Source: Nocardia sp. SYP-A9097
GTDB lineage: Bacteria > Actinomycetota > Actinomycetes > Mycobacteriales > Mycobacteriaceae
NCBI RefSeq assembly: GCF_009649815.1
Contig: NZ_WJIC01000013.1
Coordinates: 62,001 to 126,000 of the forward strand
DNA length: 64,000 bases
Reading direction: 5' to 3'
Within the stretch, counting starts at the first letter, position 1. Every line of letters begins with the position of its first letter. This document shows positions 43,009 through 52,856 of this stretch, in pieces. The notes under the pieces were generated by a model. The model saw only the letters and a program-made list of their open reading frames with translations. It was not told the origin of the DNA and did no database searches. The position numbers and the translations under genes are program-made.

Positions 43009-43841
43009 CGCAAGCCTTCCTCGGGAGAATCGTTGTCGCCGTTGCCGTTCACTTCGACGGCACTGCCGACTGTGCGCACCACGGCCTCCTCATGAGCCCG
43101 ATTGCGGCGGTGCCGCAGAATGCTGCTGACCGACAGCTCCTCGAAGGAACCGTCCGGCAGTCGAGCCGGCGCGTCGACGGCATTGTGGCGGGCGTACACG
43201 CCGGGCGTCGGCAGCGGCGTGACCCGCTTACCGTCCCGGAACCGCTCCTTGGACAGCGTGCGCTGATCGGTGCGCGGGCCGAACTTCTCGCGATGCGCGA
43301 GCACCATCGCACCGATAGTGGCGGTGATGAGCAGCGAACCGGTCAGCTCGAACGCCCATACGTAGCGCACGAAGATGAGTTCGGCGAGCGCGCCGATGGC
43401 GTAATTACCGCCGATTCCGGGTCCGGTCTCGGCAACACTCTCGGCATCCATACCGCGCGCGACGGCGGAGATCACCAGCATGCCGAAGCCGATGCCGACG
43501 ATGAGCACCGCGATTCGCTGCCCGCGCAAGGTCTCTCGCAGCGACTCCGTGGAGTCGACACCGACCAGCATGAGCACGAACAGGAACAGCATCATGACCG
43601 CACCGGTGTAGACGACAACCTGCACGATGCCCAGGAACAGCGCGTTCTCGGCGATATAGAACGCCGACAATGTGATCATGGTGGCGGCCAGGCACAGCGC
43701 CGAGTGCACGGCCTTACGCGCCCACACCATGCCGAGCGCACCGCCCACGGCGATCACCGAGAGAATCCAGAACTGCACGGCCTCACCGGTGGAGGTGTGT
43801 GTGACCAGCTGCTGGGCAGGCTGGGCGAGGAGCGAGGTCAT
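43005..43841 (-). CDS. nuoJ: NADH-quinone oxidoreductase subunit J
   Basis: Membrane subunit of 278 residues with five helices in the first 170 (SALCLAATMITLSAFYIAEN, YTGAVMMLFLFVLMLVGVDS, where the helix 3 pi-bulge region lies). A soluble C-terminal tail of roughly 100 residues rich in charged residues (HREKFGPRTDQRTLSKERFR) is the actinobacterial form; the E. coli protein lacks it. ATG 43841 overlaps the preceding stop as ATGA. Confidence 0.95.
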   Translation of the reverse strand: MTSLLAQPAQQLVTHTSTGEAVQFWILSVIAVGGALGMVWARKAVHSALCLAATMITLSAFYIAENALFLGIVQVVVYTGAVMMLFLFVLMLVGVDSTESLRETLRGQRIAVLIVGIGFGMLVISAVARGMDAESVAETGPGIGGNYAIGALAELIFVRYVWAFELTGSLLITATIGAMVLAHREKFGPRTDQRTLSKERFRDGKRVTPLPTPGVYARHNAVDAPARLPDGSFEELSVSSILRHRRNRAHEEAVVRTVGSAVEVNGNGDNDSPEEGLR

Positions 43842-45616
43842 TTCTTCGTTCCCCCTTCGACTCCGGCGAGTTCGCTCGGCGCACCGGGAACTTCACCGCG
43901 GTAGTAGGAGCCCTCATCCGCACCCGGGTACATGGCGTGCGGTGCGGGGGCCATCCCCGGTTCCATCGGTGCGAGCAGATCCTGCTTCTCGAGGATGAGA
44001 TCCGCGCGATTGTCGTCGGCCAACTCGTATTCGTTGGTCATGGTCAACGCGCGAGTCGGGCAGGCTTCGATGCACAGCCCGCAGCCGATGCAGCGCAGGT
44101 AATTGATCTGGTAGACCTGGCCATAACGCTCACCGGGCGAGAAACGCGCTTCCTCGGTGTTGTCCGCGCCTTCGACGAAGATCGCGTCCGCCGGGCAGGC
44201 CCAGGCGCACAGCTCGCAGCCGATGCACTTCTCGAGTCCGTCCGGATGCCGATTGAGCTGGTGCCGACCGTGATAGCGCGGCTGGGTCGGCGTCTTGACC
44301 TCCGGGTACAGCTCGGTATTGGGCTTCTTGAACATGGTGGAGGCGGTGACATAGAACCCGCCGAGCGGCTCCAGCAGACCGGGTTTCGGCGTGGCCGTCA
44401 TGGGCTCGGCCGGCATGGGCGGCACCGGGAAATCCGAATACTTGGTCGTCGCTTCGGCATCCGGGGCGGCCTTGGTGCGGTCATCGCCCGCATGTCCGGC
44501 CTTGAGCACCAAGCCGACCAACAGTGCGGCGACTATAAGACCGCCGACGATCATGCCCGTCCGCTGAATGTGAATGCCCTCGTTCTCCAGCGCCCGCATG
44601 GTGGCCACGAACATGACCCAGGCCAGCGAGACCGGAATCAGCAGCTTCCAGCCGAGATTCATGAACTGGTCGTAGCGCAGCCGCGGCAGCGTGCCGCGCA
44701 ACCAGATGAAGACGAACAGGAACAGCCACACCTTGGCGGTGAACCACACCATCGGCAACCAACCCGAGTTCGCACCCGCCCACAGGCTGATCGGGAAGGG
44801 TGCGTGCCAGCCACCGAAGAACAGCGTCGTCGCCAGCGCGGAAACCGTTGCCATGTTGATGTATTCGGCCATCATGAACATGGCGAACTTGAGCGAGGAG
44901 TACTCGGTGTGGAAACCACCGACCAGCTCACCCTCGGCCTCGGGGAGGTCGAAGGGCGCGCGGTTGGTCTCACCGACCATCGACACCGCGTAGATGAGGA
45001 ACGACGGCAGCAGCAGGAACACATACCAGGTGCCATACTGCGCCTTGACGATTGCCGAAGTGGCCATCGAACCCGAGAGCAGGAATACCGCCGCGAAGCA
45101 CAGCGCCATGGCGATCTCGTAGGAGATGACCTGCGCGGTGGATCGCAGCCCACCCAGCAGCGGATAGGTCGACCCGGAGGCCCAGCCCGCCAGCACGATT
45201 CCGTACACGCCGACCGAAGCCACGGCCAGGATGTACAGCACACCCACCGGCATATCGGTCAACTGCAGCGGCGTGCGATGCCCGAACATGCTGACCTCGG
45301 GCCCGAACGGAATCACCGCGAACGCCATCACGGCCGGAATCAGCGAAATGATCGGCGCGAGAATGAAGATCGGCTTATCGACGATGGCCGGGATGATGTC
45401 CTCTTTGAGGAGCATCTTCACGCCGTCGGCGATGGATTGCAGACTCCCGCGTGGTCCGACCCGGTTGGGGCCGACGCGCATCTGCATGAATGCCACGATC
45501 TTGCGCTCGGCGTACACCGCGATCATCGGGATCAGCAGCAGGAAGACGAAGATGCCGATGGATTTGATCAGCACCAGCCACCACGGATCGTGGCCGAACA
45601 TACTCAGATCACTCAC
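43838..45616 (-). CDS. nuoHI: NADH-quinone oxidoreductase subunits H and I in one open frame
   Basis: One 592-residue frame. Residues 1-375 are NuoH, the quinone-channel subunit (MQMRVGPNRVGPRGSLQSIA, ETNRAPFDLPEAEGELVGGF, LRGTLPRLRYDQFMNLGWKL), followed by a tail ending FPVPPMPAEP. Residues 406-592 are NuoI with two 4Fe-4S sites (CIGCELCAWACP near 464-475, CIGCGLCIEACP near 509-520). Normally these are two genes. At the boundary the NuoI start reads ATGA (44401), the overlap seen at most other junctions in this operon. Taking one C out of CCC at 44402-44404 would end NuoH at that TGA. The start is GTG 45616, overlapping nuoG by 8 bp. Confidence 0.9.
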   Translation of the reverse strand: MSDLSMFGHDPWWLVLIKSIGIFVFLLLIPMIAVYAERKIVAFMQMRVGPNRVGPRGSLQSIADGVKMLLKEDIIPAIVDKPIFILAPIISLIPAVMAFAVIPFGPEVSMFGHRTPLQLTDMPVGVLYILAVASVGVYGIVLAGWASGSTYPLLGGLRSTAQVISYEIAMALCFAAVFLLSGSMATSAIVKAQYGTWYVFLLLPSFLIYAVSMVGETNRAPFDLPEAEGELVGGFHTEYSSLKFAMFMMAEYINMATVSALATTLFFGGWHAPFPISLWAGANSGWLPMVWFTAKVWLFLFVFIWLRGTLPRLRYDQFMNLGWKLLIPVSLAWVMFVATMRALENEGIHIQRTGMIVGGLIVAALLVGLVLKAGHAGDDRTKAAPDAEATTKYSDFPVPPMPAEPMTATPKPGLLEPLGGFYVTASTMFKKPNTELYPEVKTPTQPRYHGRHQLNRHPDGLEKCIGCELCAWACPADAIFVEGADNTEEARFSPGERYGQVYQINYLRCIGCGLCIEACPTRALTMTNEYELADDNRADLILEKQDLLAPMEPGMAPAPHAMYPGADEGSYYRGEVPGAPSELAGVEGGTKK

Positions 45617-48074
45617 GGTGGTCCTCCCGACGGATGCGCACGAGGTGACCGGGTGTGGTGCCCAGCTGCACCAGCACATCGGCCCCGGGGGAATTCATGG
45701 GCAGCCACACGACCCGATCCGGCATCTCGGTAATGACGAGCGGGAGGGTGATATGGCCGTGATCATTGCCGACGGTCACCGGATCGCCTGTGGTGGCACC
45801 GATTTCGGCCGCGGTGTCGTGCGAGAGCCGCACCACCGGTGGACGCGCGGTACCGGCGAGATTGGGTTCGCCGTCCTGCAATTTGCCGCGATCGATGAGC
45901 ATGCGCCAGGCGGCGAGAATCGCGGTGCCCGAGGTGGGCTGGGCCACCGGATGCGGGCGGTGCACCGGGGTCGCGGCGGCCGGGCCGTCCCACGCGCCCA
46001 TATCCGCCAATTCGGCTCGGGCACTGGAGATATCGGGCAGGCCGAGACGCACACCCATCTCCTGTGCGATGGCGTCCAGGACCCGGTGTTCGGGCATGGG
46101 CGCGGCCTCGCGCCGCACGGTCGAATCGCGCAGCGCCGCCTCGAACTGACGGTGGCGGCCCTCCCAGGTGAGGAAGGTGCCCGCCTTCTCCATGGCCGAG
46201 GCCACCGGGAACACCACATCGGCGCGATCGGTGATATCGCCGGCCCGAAGTTCCAGGCTCACCACGAAACTCGCGGCGTCTATGGCGGTGAGCGCGGCAA
46301 CCGGGTCGGGCATATCGCCGGCCTCCACGCCGCCGATGAGCAGTGCGCCCAGCGTGGGCGCGGCGGCCAGGATGGCGGAGGTGTCACGGCCCGGGTTCAC
46401 GGGCAGCTCATCGGTACCCCAGGCATCGCGAATCTGTTGGCGCGCAACGTGATCCGCGAGCGGACGGCCACCGGGGAGCAGGACGGGCAGGGCACCCGCC
46501 TCCAGGGCTCCGCGTTCGCCGGCGCGACGCGGAATCCACGCCAGTGCGGCCCCGGTGTCATCGACCAGGCGCGCGGCGGCCGACAGACCACCCGGAATAC
46601 CGCCGAGCCGCTCACCGACCAGGATGAGCGCACCGGGCTCGCGCAGCAGTGTCGCGATGTGCTGCAGATGCCCGGGAGCCACTGCGACGGAATCGGTTTC
46701 GCCGGTGCGGATGGCCTCCAGGAGATGTGGTTCGCCACCCGGAACGGTTGGCAGCAGCGTGCCCTTCATCCGCTGCAATCCGCGCGTGGTGTACGGCGCG
46801 AGCGAGTAGACCTCGGTGCCGTGCTTGCGCGCGGCCTTGCGCAGGCGCAGGTAGACCATCGGTGATTCTTCTTCGGCCTCGAAGCCGGCCAATACCACGA
46901 TCGGGGCGCGCTCCAGTGCGGCATAGTCGACGGTGATGCCCTGCCCGGCGATACGGGCCGCCAGGAAGTCGGCCTCCTCCGCGGAGTGTGCGCGGGCACG
47001 GAAGTCGATGTCATTGGTGGCCAAGCCGATTCGCGCGAACTTGGAGTAGGCGTACGCGTCCTCCAAGGTGACGCGACCGCCGACCAGCACACCCGCATTC
47101 CCACGCGCCGCGGCTAGACCACGCGCGGCATGCGCGATGGCCTCGGACCACGAGGCGGGCTGCAGGGTGCCGTCCCAGGTGCGCACCAGCGGGGTGGTGA
47201 GCCGATCCCGTTCGGTCGCGTACTGGAACGCGAAGCGGCCCTTATCGCAGTTCCACTCCTCATTGACCTGCGGATCGTCACCGGCCAAGCGGCGCATGAC
47301 CTTTCCGCGCCGATGATCGGTGCGCTGGGCACAGCCCGAGGCGCAGTGCTCACACACCGCGGGGCTGGACACCAGGTCGAAGGGCCGCGCCCGGAAGCGG
47401 TAGGTGCTGCCGGTGAGCGCACCCACCGGGCAGATCTGCACGGTATTGCCGGAGAAGTAGGAGTCCAGCGGCTCCCCGGCGGCAATCCCGACCTGTTGCA
47501 GCGCACCACGATCCATCAATTCGATGAACGGGTCACCCGCCACCTGCTGGGAGAAACGGGTACACCGCGCGCAGAGCACACAGCGCTCGCGATCCAGCAG
47601 AATCGCCGAGGACAGCGGAATCGGCTTGGGATACGTGCGCTTCTCACCATCGAACCGCGATTCGGCCCGCCCGTTGGACATGGCCTGGTTCTGCAATGGG
47701 CATTCGCCGCCCTTATCGCAGACCGGGCAGTCCAAGGGGTGATTGATGAGCAGCAGCTCCATCACACCCTCCTGCGCCTTCTCGGCGACGGGGGAGGACA
47801 GCTGGGTGTGGATCACCATGCCTTCACTGACCGTCTGGGTACAGGAGGCAACCGGCTTGCGCTGCCCCTCCACCTCGACCAAGCACTGGCGGCAGGCACC
47901 CACCGGATCGAGTAGCGGGTGATCACAGAACCGGGGGATCTGCACGCCGATGAGTTCGGCGGCACGAATCACCAGCGTGCCCACGGGCACGGAAACCGTT
48001 GTGCCATCGATGATTACGCTCACCATATCGGTGGGCGTCACCTCATTGGTGTTGGAGTTCGCTATCGCAGTCAT
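45609..48074 (-). CDS. nuoG: NADH-quinone oxidoreductase subunit G
   Basis: Large peripheral iron-sulfur subunit, 821 residues. The N-terminal part has a 2Fe-2S set (CDHPLLDPVGACRQC with a later Cys) and His/Cys-ligated 4Fe-4S cluster in HPLDCPVCDKGGECPLQ. A further cluster follows in CVLCARCTRFSQQ and another site is in CEHCASGC. The C-terminal ~550 residues are the molybdopterin-like fold without cofactor. ATG 48074 overlaps nuoF by 4 bp. The TGA at 45609 overlaps nuoH. Confidence 0.95.
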   Translation of the reverse strand: MTAIANSNTNEVTPTDMVSVIIDGTTVSVPVGTLVIRAAELIGVQIPRFCDHPLLDPVGACRQCLVEVEGQRKPVASCTQTVSEGMVIHTQLSSPVAEKAQEGVMELLLINHPLDCPVCDKGGECPLQNQAMSNGRAESRFDGEKRTYPKPIPLSSAILLDRERCVLCARCTRFSQQVAGDPFIELMDRGALQQVGIAAGEPLDSYFSGNTVQICPVGALTGSTYRFRARPFDLVSSPAVCEHCASGCAQRTDHRRGKVMRRLAGDDPQVNEEWNCDKGRFAFQYATERDRLTTPLVRTWDGTLQPASWSEAIAHAARGLAAARGNAGVLVGGRVTLEDAYAYSKFARIGLATNDIDFRARAHSAEEADFLAARIAGQGITVDYAALERAPIVVLAGFEAEEESPMVYLRLRKAARKHGTEVYSLAPYTTRGLQRMKGTLLPTVPGGEPHLLEAIRTGETDSVAVAPGHLQHIATLLREPGALILVGERLGGIPGGLSAAARLVDDTGAALAWIPRRAGERGALEAGALPVLLPGGRPLADHVARQQIRDAWGTDELPVNPGRDTSAILAAAPTLGALLIGGVEAGDMPDPVAALTAIDAASFVVSLELRAGDITDRADVVFPVASAMEKAGTFLTWEGRHRQFEAALRDSTVRREAAPMPEHRVLDAIAQEMGVRLGLPDISSARAELADMGAWDGPAAATPVHRPHPVAQPTSGTAILAAWRMLIDRGKLQDGEPNLAGTARPPVVRLSHDTAAEIGATTGDPVTVGNDHGHITLPLVITEMPDRVVWLPMNSPGADVLVQLGTTPGHLVRIRREDHRE

Positions 48075-49408
48075 CGCGCTCCTTCGGCCCAGGCGGTGGA
48101 CCGGGCCGGGTCGAACGGGCAGGCGCCGAGGCGGATGTGCTCGACGTACTCGTCGCGGAAGTACTTCAGGGAGGAGAAGATCGGGCTCGCAGCGCCATCG
48201 CCCAACGCGCAGAAGGACTTTCCGTTGATGTTGTCGGCGATATCCATCAGCTTGTCGAGATCGGTCTCGTGACCGGTGCCATTCTCCAGCCGCTCCAGGA
48301 GCTGGACCAGCCAGTACGTGCCCTCGCGGCAGGGGGTGCACTTACCGCAGGATTCGTGGGCGTAGAACTCGGTCCAGCGCAGGACGGCGCGCACCACACA
48401 CGTGGTGTCGTCGAAGATCTGCAGTGCCTTGGTGCCGAGCATGGAACCGGCGGCGGCGACGCCCTCGTAGTCGAGAGGGACATCGAGGTGCTCTTCGGTG
48501 AAGATCGGGGTGGAGGAGCCGCCCGGGGTCCAAAACTTGAGGGTGTGGCCCTGGCGGACGCCGCCTGCGTGAGTCAGCAACTCGCGCAGGGTGATTCCGA
48601 GGGCCGCTTCGTACTGGCCGGGTCGCGTCACGTGACCCGAGAGCGAGTAGAGGGTGAAGCCCGGTGACTTCTCGCTACCGAAGGACCGGAACCAATCCAC
48701 GCCATTGGCGAGAATCGACGGCACCGAGGCAATGGACTCCACATTATTGACCACGGTCGGGCAGGCATAGAGCCCGGCGACAGCCGGGAACGGCGGGCGT
48801 AGGCGCGGCTGACCGCGACGGCCCTCCAGCGAATCCAGGAGCGCGGTCTCCTCACCGCAGATGTACGCGCCGGCACCGGCATGCACCACAATGTCGAGGT
48901 TGTACCGCGAGCCCTTGATGTTCTGGCCGAGATACCCTGCGGCATAAGCCTGTTCGACCGCCGCCTGCAAACGGCGCAGCACCGGCACCACTTCACCGCG
49001 CACATAGATGAAGGCATGCGAGGCGCGAATCGCGTACGAGGCGATGATCACGCCCTCGATGAGGGTGTGCGGGCTCGCCAGCATGAGCGGCATGTCCTTG
49101 CAGGTACCCGGTTCCGACTCATCGGCATTGACCACCAGGTAGTGCGGCTTGGTCACGCCGTCCGCGCCGGGACCCTGCGGGATGAAACCCCACTTCATAC
49201 CGGTCGGGAAGCCCGCGCCACCACGCCCGCGCAGACCGGAGTCCTTGACGGTCGCGATCACCTCATCGGGCTGCATGCGCAGTGCCTTGGGTAAACCGCG
49301 ATAACCGCCCTGGCTGCGATACGCCGCCAGGGTCCAGGAGTCGGGTTCAGCCCAGTACTTGGACAGGACGGGCGTCAGCCCGCACGGGGCGGCCTGGGTC
49401 TGGGTCAT
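48071..49408 (-). CDS. nuoF: NADH-quinone oxidoreductase subunit F
   Basis: NADH-binding flavoprotein of 445 residues that takes the hydride from NADH. The FMN and NADH loops are in GLRGRGGAGFPTGMKWGFIP and VVNADESEPGTCKDM. The cluster N3 ligands are in ESCGKCTPCREGTYW. ATG 49408 overlaps nuoE as ATGA. Length and motif order match Mycobacterium and other actinomycetes. Confidence 0.97.
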   Translation of the reverse strand: MTQTQAAPCGLTPVLSKYWAEPDSWTLAAYRSQGGYRGLPKALRMQPDEVIATVKDSGLRGRGGAGFPTGMKWGFIPQGPGADGVTKPHYLVVNADESEPGTCKDMPLMLASPHTLIEGVIIASYAIRASHAFIYVRGEVVPVLRRLQAAVEQAYAAGYLGQNIKGSRYNLDIVVHAGAGAYICGEETALLDSLEGRRGQPRLRPPFPAVAGLYACPTVVNNVESIASVPSILANGVDWFRSFGSEKSPGFTLYSLSGHVTRPGQYEAALGITLRELLTHAGGVRQGHTLKFWTPGGSSTPIFTEEHLDVPLDYEGVAAAGSMLGTKALQIFDDTTCVVRAVLRWTEFYAHESCGKCTPCREGTYWLVQLLERLENGTGHETDLDKLMDIADNINGKSFCALGDGAASPIFSSLKYFRDEYVEHIRLGACPFDPARSTAWAEGAR

Positions 49409-50097
49409 TTCCCGCCTCCTGTCGAATCCTGATCGGCCGCTTGCAGACCCGCGAGAGTGGCAGGTCCGGGCGCACCATCGGTCGCGCCGGGACGCGCATC
49501 GGGATAGCCGGCCAGAATGCGTGCGGTATCGCGGAATTTGCACAGCGGAATACCGCTGCGTGAGCCGGTCACCTCATCGCCCTTGCGCAGCGAATCCACC
49601 ATGACCCGAGCCGATTCCGGTGTCTGATTGTCGAAGAACTCCCAATTCACCATGACCACCGGCGCGTAGTCGCAGGCGGCATTGCACTCGATGTGCTCCA
49701 GGGTGACCGCGCCGTCGGCGGTGGTCTCCCCGTGCTTGATACCCAAGTGCTGCTTCAATTCCGCGAAGATCTCATCGCCGCCCATAACCGCGCAGAGCGT
49801 GTTGGTGCACACCCCGACGTGGTAGTCGCCGGTGCGGCCGCGCCGATACATGGAGTAGAAGGTGGCGACCGCGGTCACCTCGGCATCGGTCAATCCCAGC
49901 TGCTCGGCACAGAATTCGATACCTGTACCCGAGACATAGCTCTCCACCGATTGCACGAGATGCAGAAGCGGCAGCAGTGCCGAACGCGGCTCCGGATACC
50001 GCGCGATAATCTCCTTGGCTTCCAATTGCAGCCGGTCGTGCACCTCCTGCGGATACGGGATGGGGCGCACGGTCAGGTTGAGAAGAATCTCTGTCAA
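49405..50097 (-). CDS. nuoE: NADH-quinone oxidoreductase subunit E
   Basis: A 230-residue thioredoxin-like 2Fe-2S subunit that pairs with NuoF. Cluster N1a ligands are in CTNTLCAVMGG and CNAACDYAP. The rare start TTG 50097 overlaps the nuoD stop as TTGA; starting later would cut the conserved VRPIPYPQEV. A C-terminal extension (KFRDTARILAGYPDARPG and beyond) makes it longer than the E. coli protein, as in other actinomycetes. Confidence 0.95.
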   Translation of the reverse strand: MTEILLNLTVRPIPYPQEVHDRLQLEAKEIIARYPEPRSALLPLLHLVQSVESYVSGTGIEFCAEQLGLTDAEVTAVATFYSMYRRGRTGDYHVGVCTNTLCAVMGGDEIFAELKQHLGIKHGETTADGAVTLEHIECNAACDYAPVVMVNWEFFDNQTPESARVMVDSLRKGDEVTGSRSGIPLCKFRDTARILAGYPDARPGATDGAPGPATLAGLQAADQDSTGGGK

Positions 50098-51425
50098 CGG
50101 TCCACTCCGCCCATGACGGGATCGATACTGGCCACCGCGGCAATGACATCGGCGAGCAATCCGCCCTCGCACATTGCCGCCACCGCTTGCAGATTCGTGA
50201 ACGAGGGGTCGCGGTAATGCACCCGATACGGCCGGGTGCCGCCGTCACTGACCATGTGCACGCCGAGCTCGCCGCGCGGGGATTCCACCGCCACGTACAC
50301 CTGGCCGGGTGGGACGCGCAGGCCCTCGGTCACCAACTTGAAGTGGTGGATGAGCGACTCCATGGACTTACCCATGATCTTGCCGATGTACTCCGGCGAA
50401 TTACCGAGACCATCCGGCCCGAGCTGCAAATCGGCCGGCCAGGCGATCTTCTTGTCCGCCACCATGATCGGACCCGGTCGTAGCCGATCCAGGCACTGCT
50501 CGACGATCTTGAGCGACTCCTTCATCTCGTTCACCCGGATGAGGTAGCGGCCGTAGCAGTCGCAGCCGGTATCGGTCATGACATCGAATTCGTATGTCTC
50601 ATAACCGCAGTACGGCTGAGCCTTGCGCAGATCGTGGGGGAGTCCGGTGGAGCGCAGCATCGGGCCGGTAATGCCCAGCGCCATACAGCCGGTCAGGTCC
50701 AGCACGCCGACATTGCGGGTGCGGGCCTTCCAAACGGGGTTCTCATTGAGGAGCAACTCCATGTCGCGCAGGCGCTTCGGCAGCAGCTCCAGGAGCTCGC
50801 GCACCTTGGCCACGCCATCCTCGGGCAGGTCTTGGGAGACGCCGCCGGGCCGGATGTACGCGTGATTCATGCGCAGTCCGGTGATGTTCTCGAAGACATC
50901 GAGAATCAGTTCGCGCTCACGGAATCCGAACAGCATGGCCGTCAACGCACCCAACTCCATACCGCCGGTAGCAAGCGCCACCAGATGCGAGGAGATGCGG
51001 TTGAGCTCCATGAGCATGACGCGAATGACATTGGCGCGCTCGGGAATATCGTCGGTGATCCCGAGCAGCTTCTCCACGCCCAGGCAGTACGCCGTCTCAT
51101 TGAAGAACGGCGACAGATAGTCCATGCGCGTGACGAATGTGACCCCCTGCACCCAACTCCGGTACTCGAGATTCTTCTCGATCCCGGTGTGCAGGTACCC
51201 GATACCGCACCGGGCCTCGGTAACCGTCTCGCCCTCGATCTCCAGAATCAGCCGTAGCACCCCGTGTGTACTGGGGTGCTGTGGGCCCATATTCACGACT
51301 ATGCGTTCCTCGGCGGCCCCGTCCAGGGCAGCGGAGATTTCGTCCCAGTCATTGCCGCCGACCGTGATAACGCGTTCGGGTCGTTCCGCGGACTCCGGAC
51401 GGGACTTGATATCGGTGTCGTTCAT
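50094..51425 (-). CDS. nuoD: NADH-quinone oxidoreductase subunit D
   Basis: A 443-residue 49-kDa-type subunit that helps form the quinone site with NuoB and NuoH. It shows NMGPQHPSTHGVLRLILEIE (the quinone-site His), YRSWVQGVTFVTRMDYLSPF and ESPRGELGVHMVSDGGTRPY. ATG 51425 shares one base with the nuoC stop. The N-terminal 40 residues are a variable actinobacterial extension. Confidence 0.97.
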   Translation of the reverse strand: MNDTDIKSRPESAERPERVITVGGNDWDEISAALDGAAEERIVVNMGPQHPSTHGVLRLILEIEGETVTEARCGIGYLHTGIEKNLEYRSWVQGVTFVTRMDYLSPFFNETAYCLGVEKLLGITDDIPERANVIRVMLMELNRISSHLVALATGGMELGALTAMLFGFRERELILDVFENITGLRMNHAYIRPGGVSQDLPEDGVAKVRELLELLPKRLRDMELLLNENPVWKARTRNVGVLDLTGCMALGITGPMLRSTGLPHDLRKAQPYCGYETYEFDVMTDTGCDCYGRYLIRVNEMKESLKIVEQCLDRLRPGPIMVADKKIAWPADLQLGPDGLGNSPEYIGKIMGKSMESLIHHFKLVTEGLRVPPGQVYVAVESPRGELGVHMVSDGGTRPYRVHYRDPSFTNLQAVAAMCEGGLLADVIAAVASIDPVMGGVDR

Positions 51426-52231
51426 TACGAGTACGCCCTCCGCTCGTCGGGCGGCGGGATACGCGCACCCTTGTATTCGACCGGGATCCCGCCGAGCGGG
51501 TAGTCCTTGCGCTGGGGGTGACCGCGCCAGTCATCGGGCATCGAGATCCTGGTCAGCGACGGGTGACCGTCGAACAGGATGCCGAAGAAGTCGTAGGTTT
51601 CGCGCTCATGCCAATCCGTGGTCGGGTACACGGAGTAAAGCGAGGGCATATGCGGATCGGCGTCCGGCACCGACACCTCGAGGCGCACCCGGCGATTGTG
51701 GGTGATGGAGTTCAGGTGATACACCGCGTGCAATTCGCGACCGGTGTCCTCGGGGAAGTGCGCGCCGTTCACGCCCAGGCAGAGCTCGAAACGCAGTTTC
51801 TCGTTGTCGCGCAACGTCTTCGCCACCACGGGCAGGTACTCGCGCCGCACATGCAGGGTGAGTTCGTCCCGGAAGACCACGATCTTCTCGATGGCATCCT
51901 CGAAGCGCACACTCGACACCGCCAGCACATCGTGCAGCACCGCGACCATCTCGTCGAAGTACCCGCCGTACGGGGGCGCACTGCCGCCGGGCAGGCTCAC
52001 CGTGCGCACCAGGCGGCCGTAACCGGAGGTGTCACCGGAGCCCGAGACGCCGAACATGCCCTTGCGCACGCCGATCACCTCATCGGCCGGGGCGGTGGGT
52101 TCTGTTGCGGCAGACTCGATTTCACCGGCGGCGGGCTCCTGCACCGGCTCGGGCTTCTTGTCGGCATCCCCGTGCGATTTCAAGACGTCCTCCGGGGGGC
52201 TCTCCGTACCGGTCGGTGTATCGAAGGTCAT
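51425..52231 (-). CDS. nuoC: NADH-quinone oxidoreductase subunit C
   Basis: A 268-residue 30-kDa-type peripheral subunit. The C-terminal catalytic-arm domain has YHLNSITHNRRVRLEVSVPD and YPTTDWHERETYDFFGILFD, then GHPSLTRISMPDDWRGHPQR and KDYPL. The first ~85 residues are a low-complexity Glu/Pro/Ala tail seen in actinobacteria. ATG 52231 overlaps nuoB as ATGA. Confidence 0.96.
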   Translation of the reverse strand: MTFDTPTGTESPPEDVLKSHGDADKKPEPVQEPAAGEIESAATEPTAPADEVIGVRKGMFGVSGSGDTSGYGRLVRTVSLPGGSAPPYGGYFDEMVAVLHDVLAVSSVRFEDAIEKIVVFRDELTLHVRREYLPVVAKTLRDNEKLRFELCLGVNGAHFPEDTGRELHAVYHLNSITHNRRVRLEVSVPDADPHMPSLYSVYPTTDWHERETYDFFGILFDGHPSLTRISMPDDWRGHPQRKDYPLGGIPVEYKGARIPPPDERRAYS

Positions 52232-52782
52232 CGCAGCAGCCCCTTCATCTGAATGGTGGTGGGGCTGGCGAGGGCGGCGGCCTCGGCGGCGCGCACGGCC
52301 TCCTCGCGATTCACGCCGAGTGGCATCTCCTGAATCTTCTCGTGCAGCTTCAGGATCGCGTTCAACAGCATCTCCGGGCGCGGCGGGCAGCCGGGCAGGT
52401 ATATGTCCACCGGCACAACGTGATCCACGCCCTGCACGACGGCATAGTTGTTGAACATGCCGCCCGAGGATGCGCAGACACCCATGGCCAGCACCCATTT
52501 CGGTTCGGTCATCTGGTCGTAGACCTGACGCAGGACGGGGGCCATCTTCTGGCTCACCCGTCCGGCGACGATCATCAAATCGGCCTGGCGCGGCGAGGCG
52601 CGGAACGCCTCCATACCGAAGCGGGCGATATCGAACCGCCCACCGCCCGTGGCCATCATCTCGATCGCACAGCAGGCCAGGCCGAATGTTGCGGGCCACA
52701 GCGAACTCTTGCGCATGTAACCGGCGAAATCTTCCACCGTGCTCAGCAGGAAGCCGCTGGGCAGTTTCTCCTCGAGACCCAT
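52228..52782 (-). CDS. nuoB: NADH-quinone oxidoreductase subunit B
   Basis: A 184-residue subunit carrying terminal cluster N2. Ligands are the tandem Cys pair in FGLACCAIEMMATGGGRFDI, Cys in MGVCASSGGMFNNYAVVQGV and YLPGCPPRPEML. Its ATG at 52782 follows nuoA by 74 bp, the only sizeable internal gap in the operon. Overlaps nuoC at its end. Confidence 0.97.
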   Translation of the reverse strand: MGLEEKLPSGFLLSTVEDFAGYMRKSSLWPATFGLACCAIEMMATGGGRFDIARFGMEAFRASPRQADLMIVAGRVSQKMAPVLRQVYDQMTEPKWVLAMGVCASSGGMFNNYAVVQGVDHVVPVDIYLPGCPPRPEMLLNAILKLHEKIQEMPLGVNREEAVRAAEAAALASPTTIQMKGLLR

Positions 52783-52856
52783 GTCGAACTACATCTCCCG
52801 GATCGGAACGCCCCGCACCGGGCGGGGCGCTCTGGTTGGAATCCCCTGTGTGCGGC

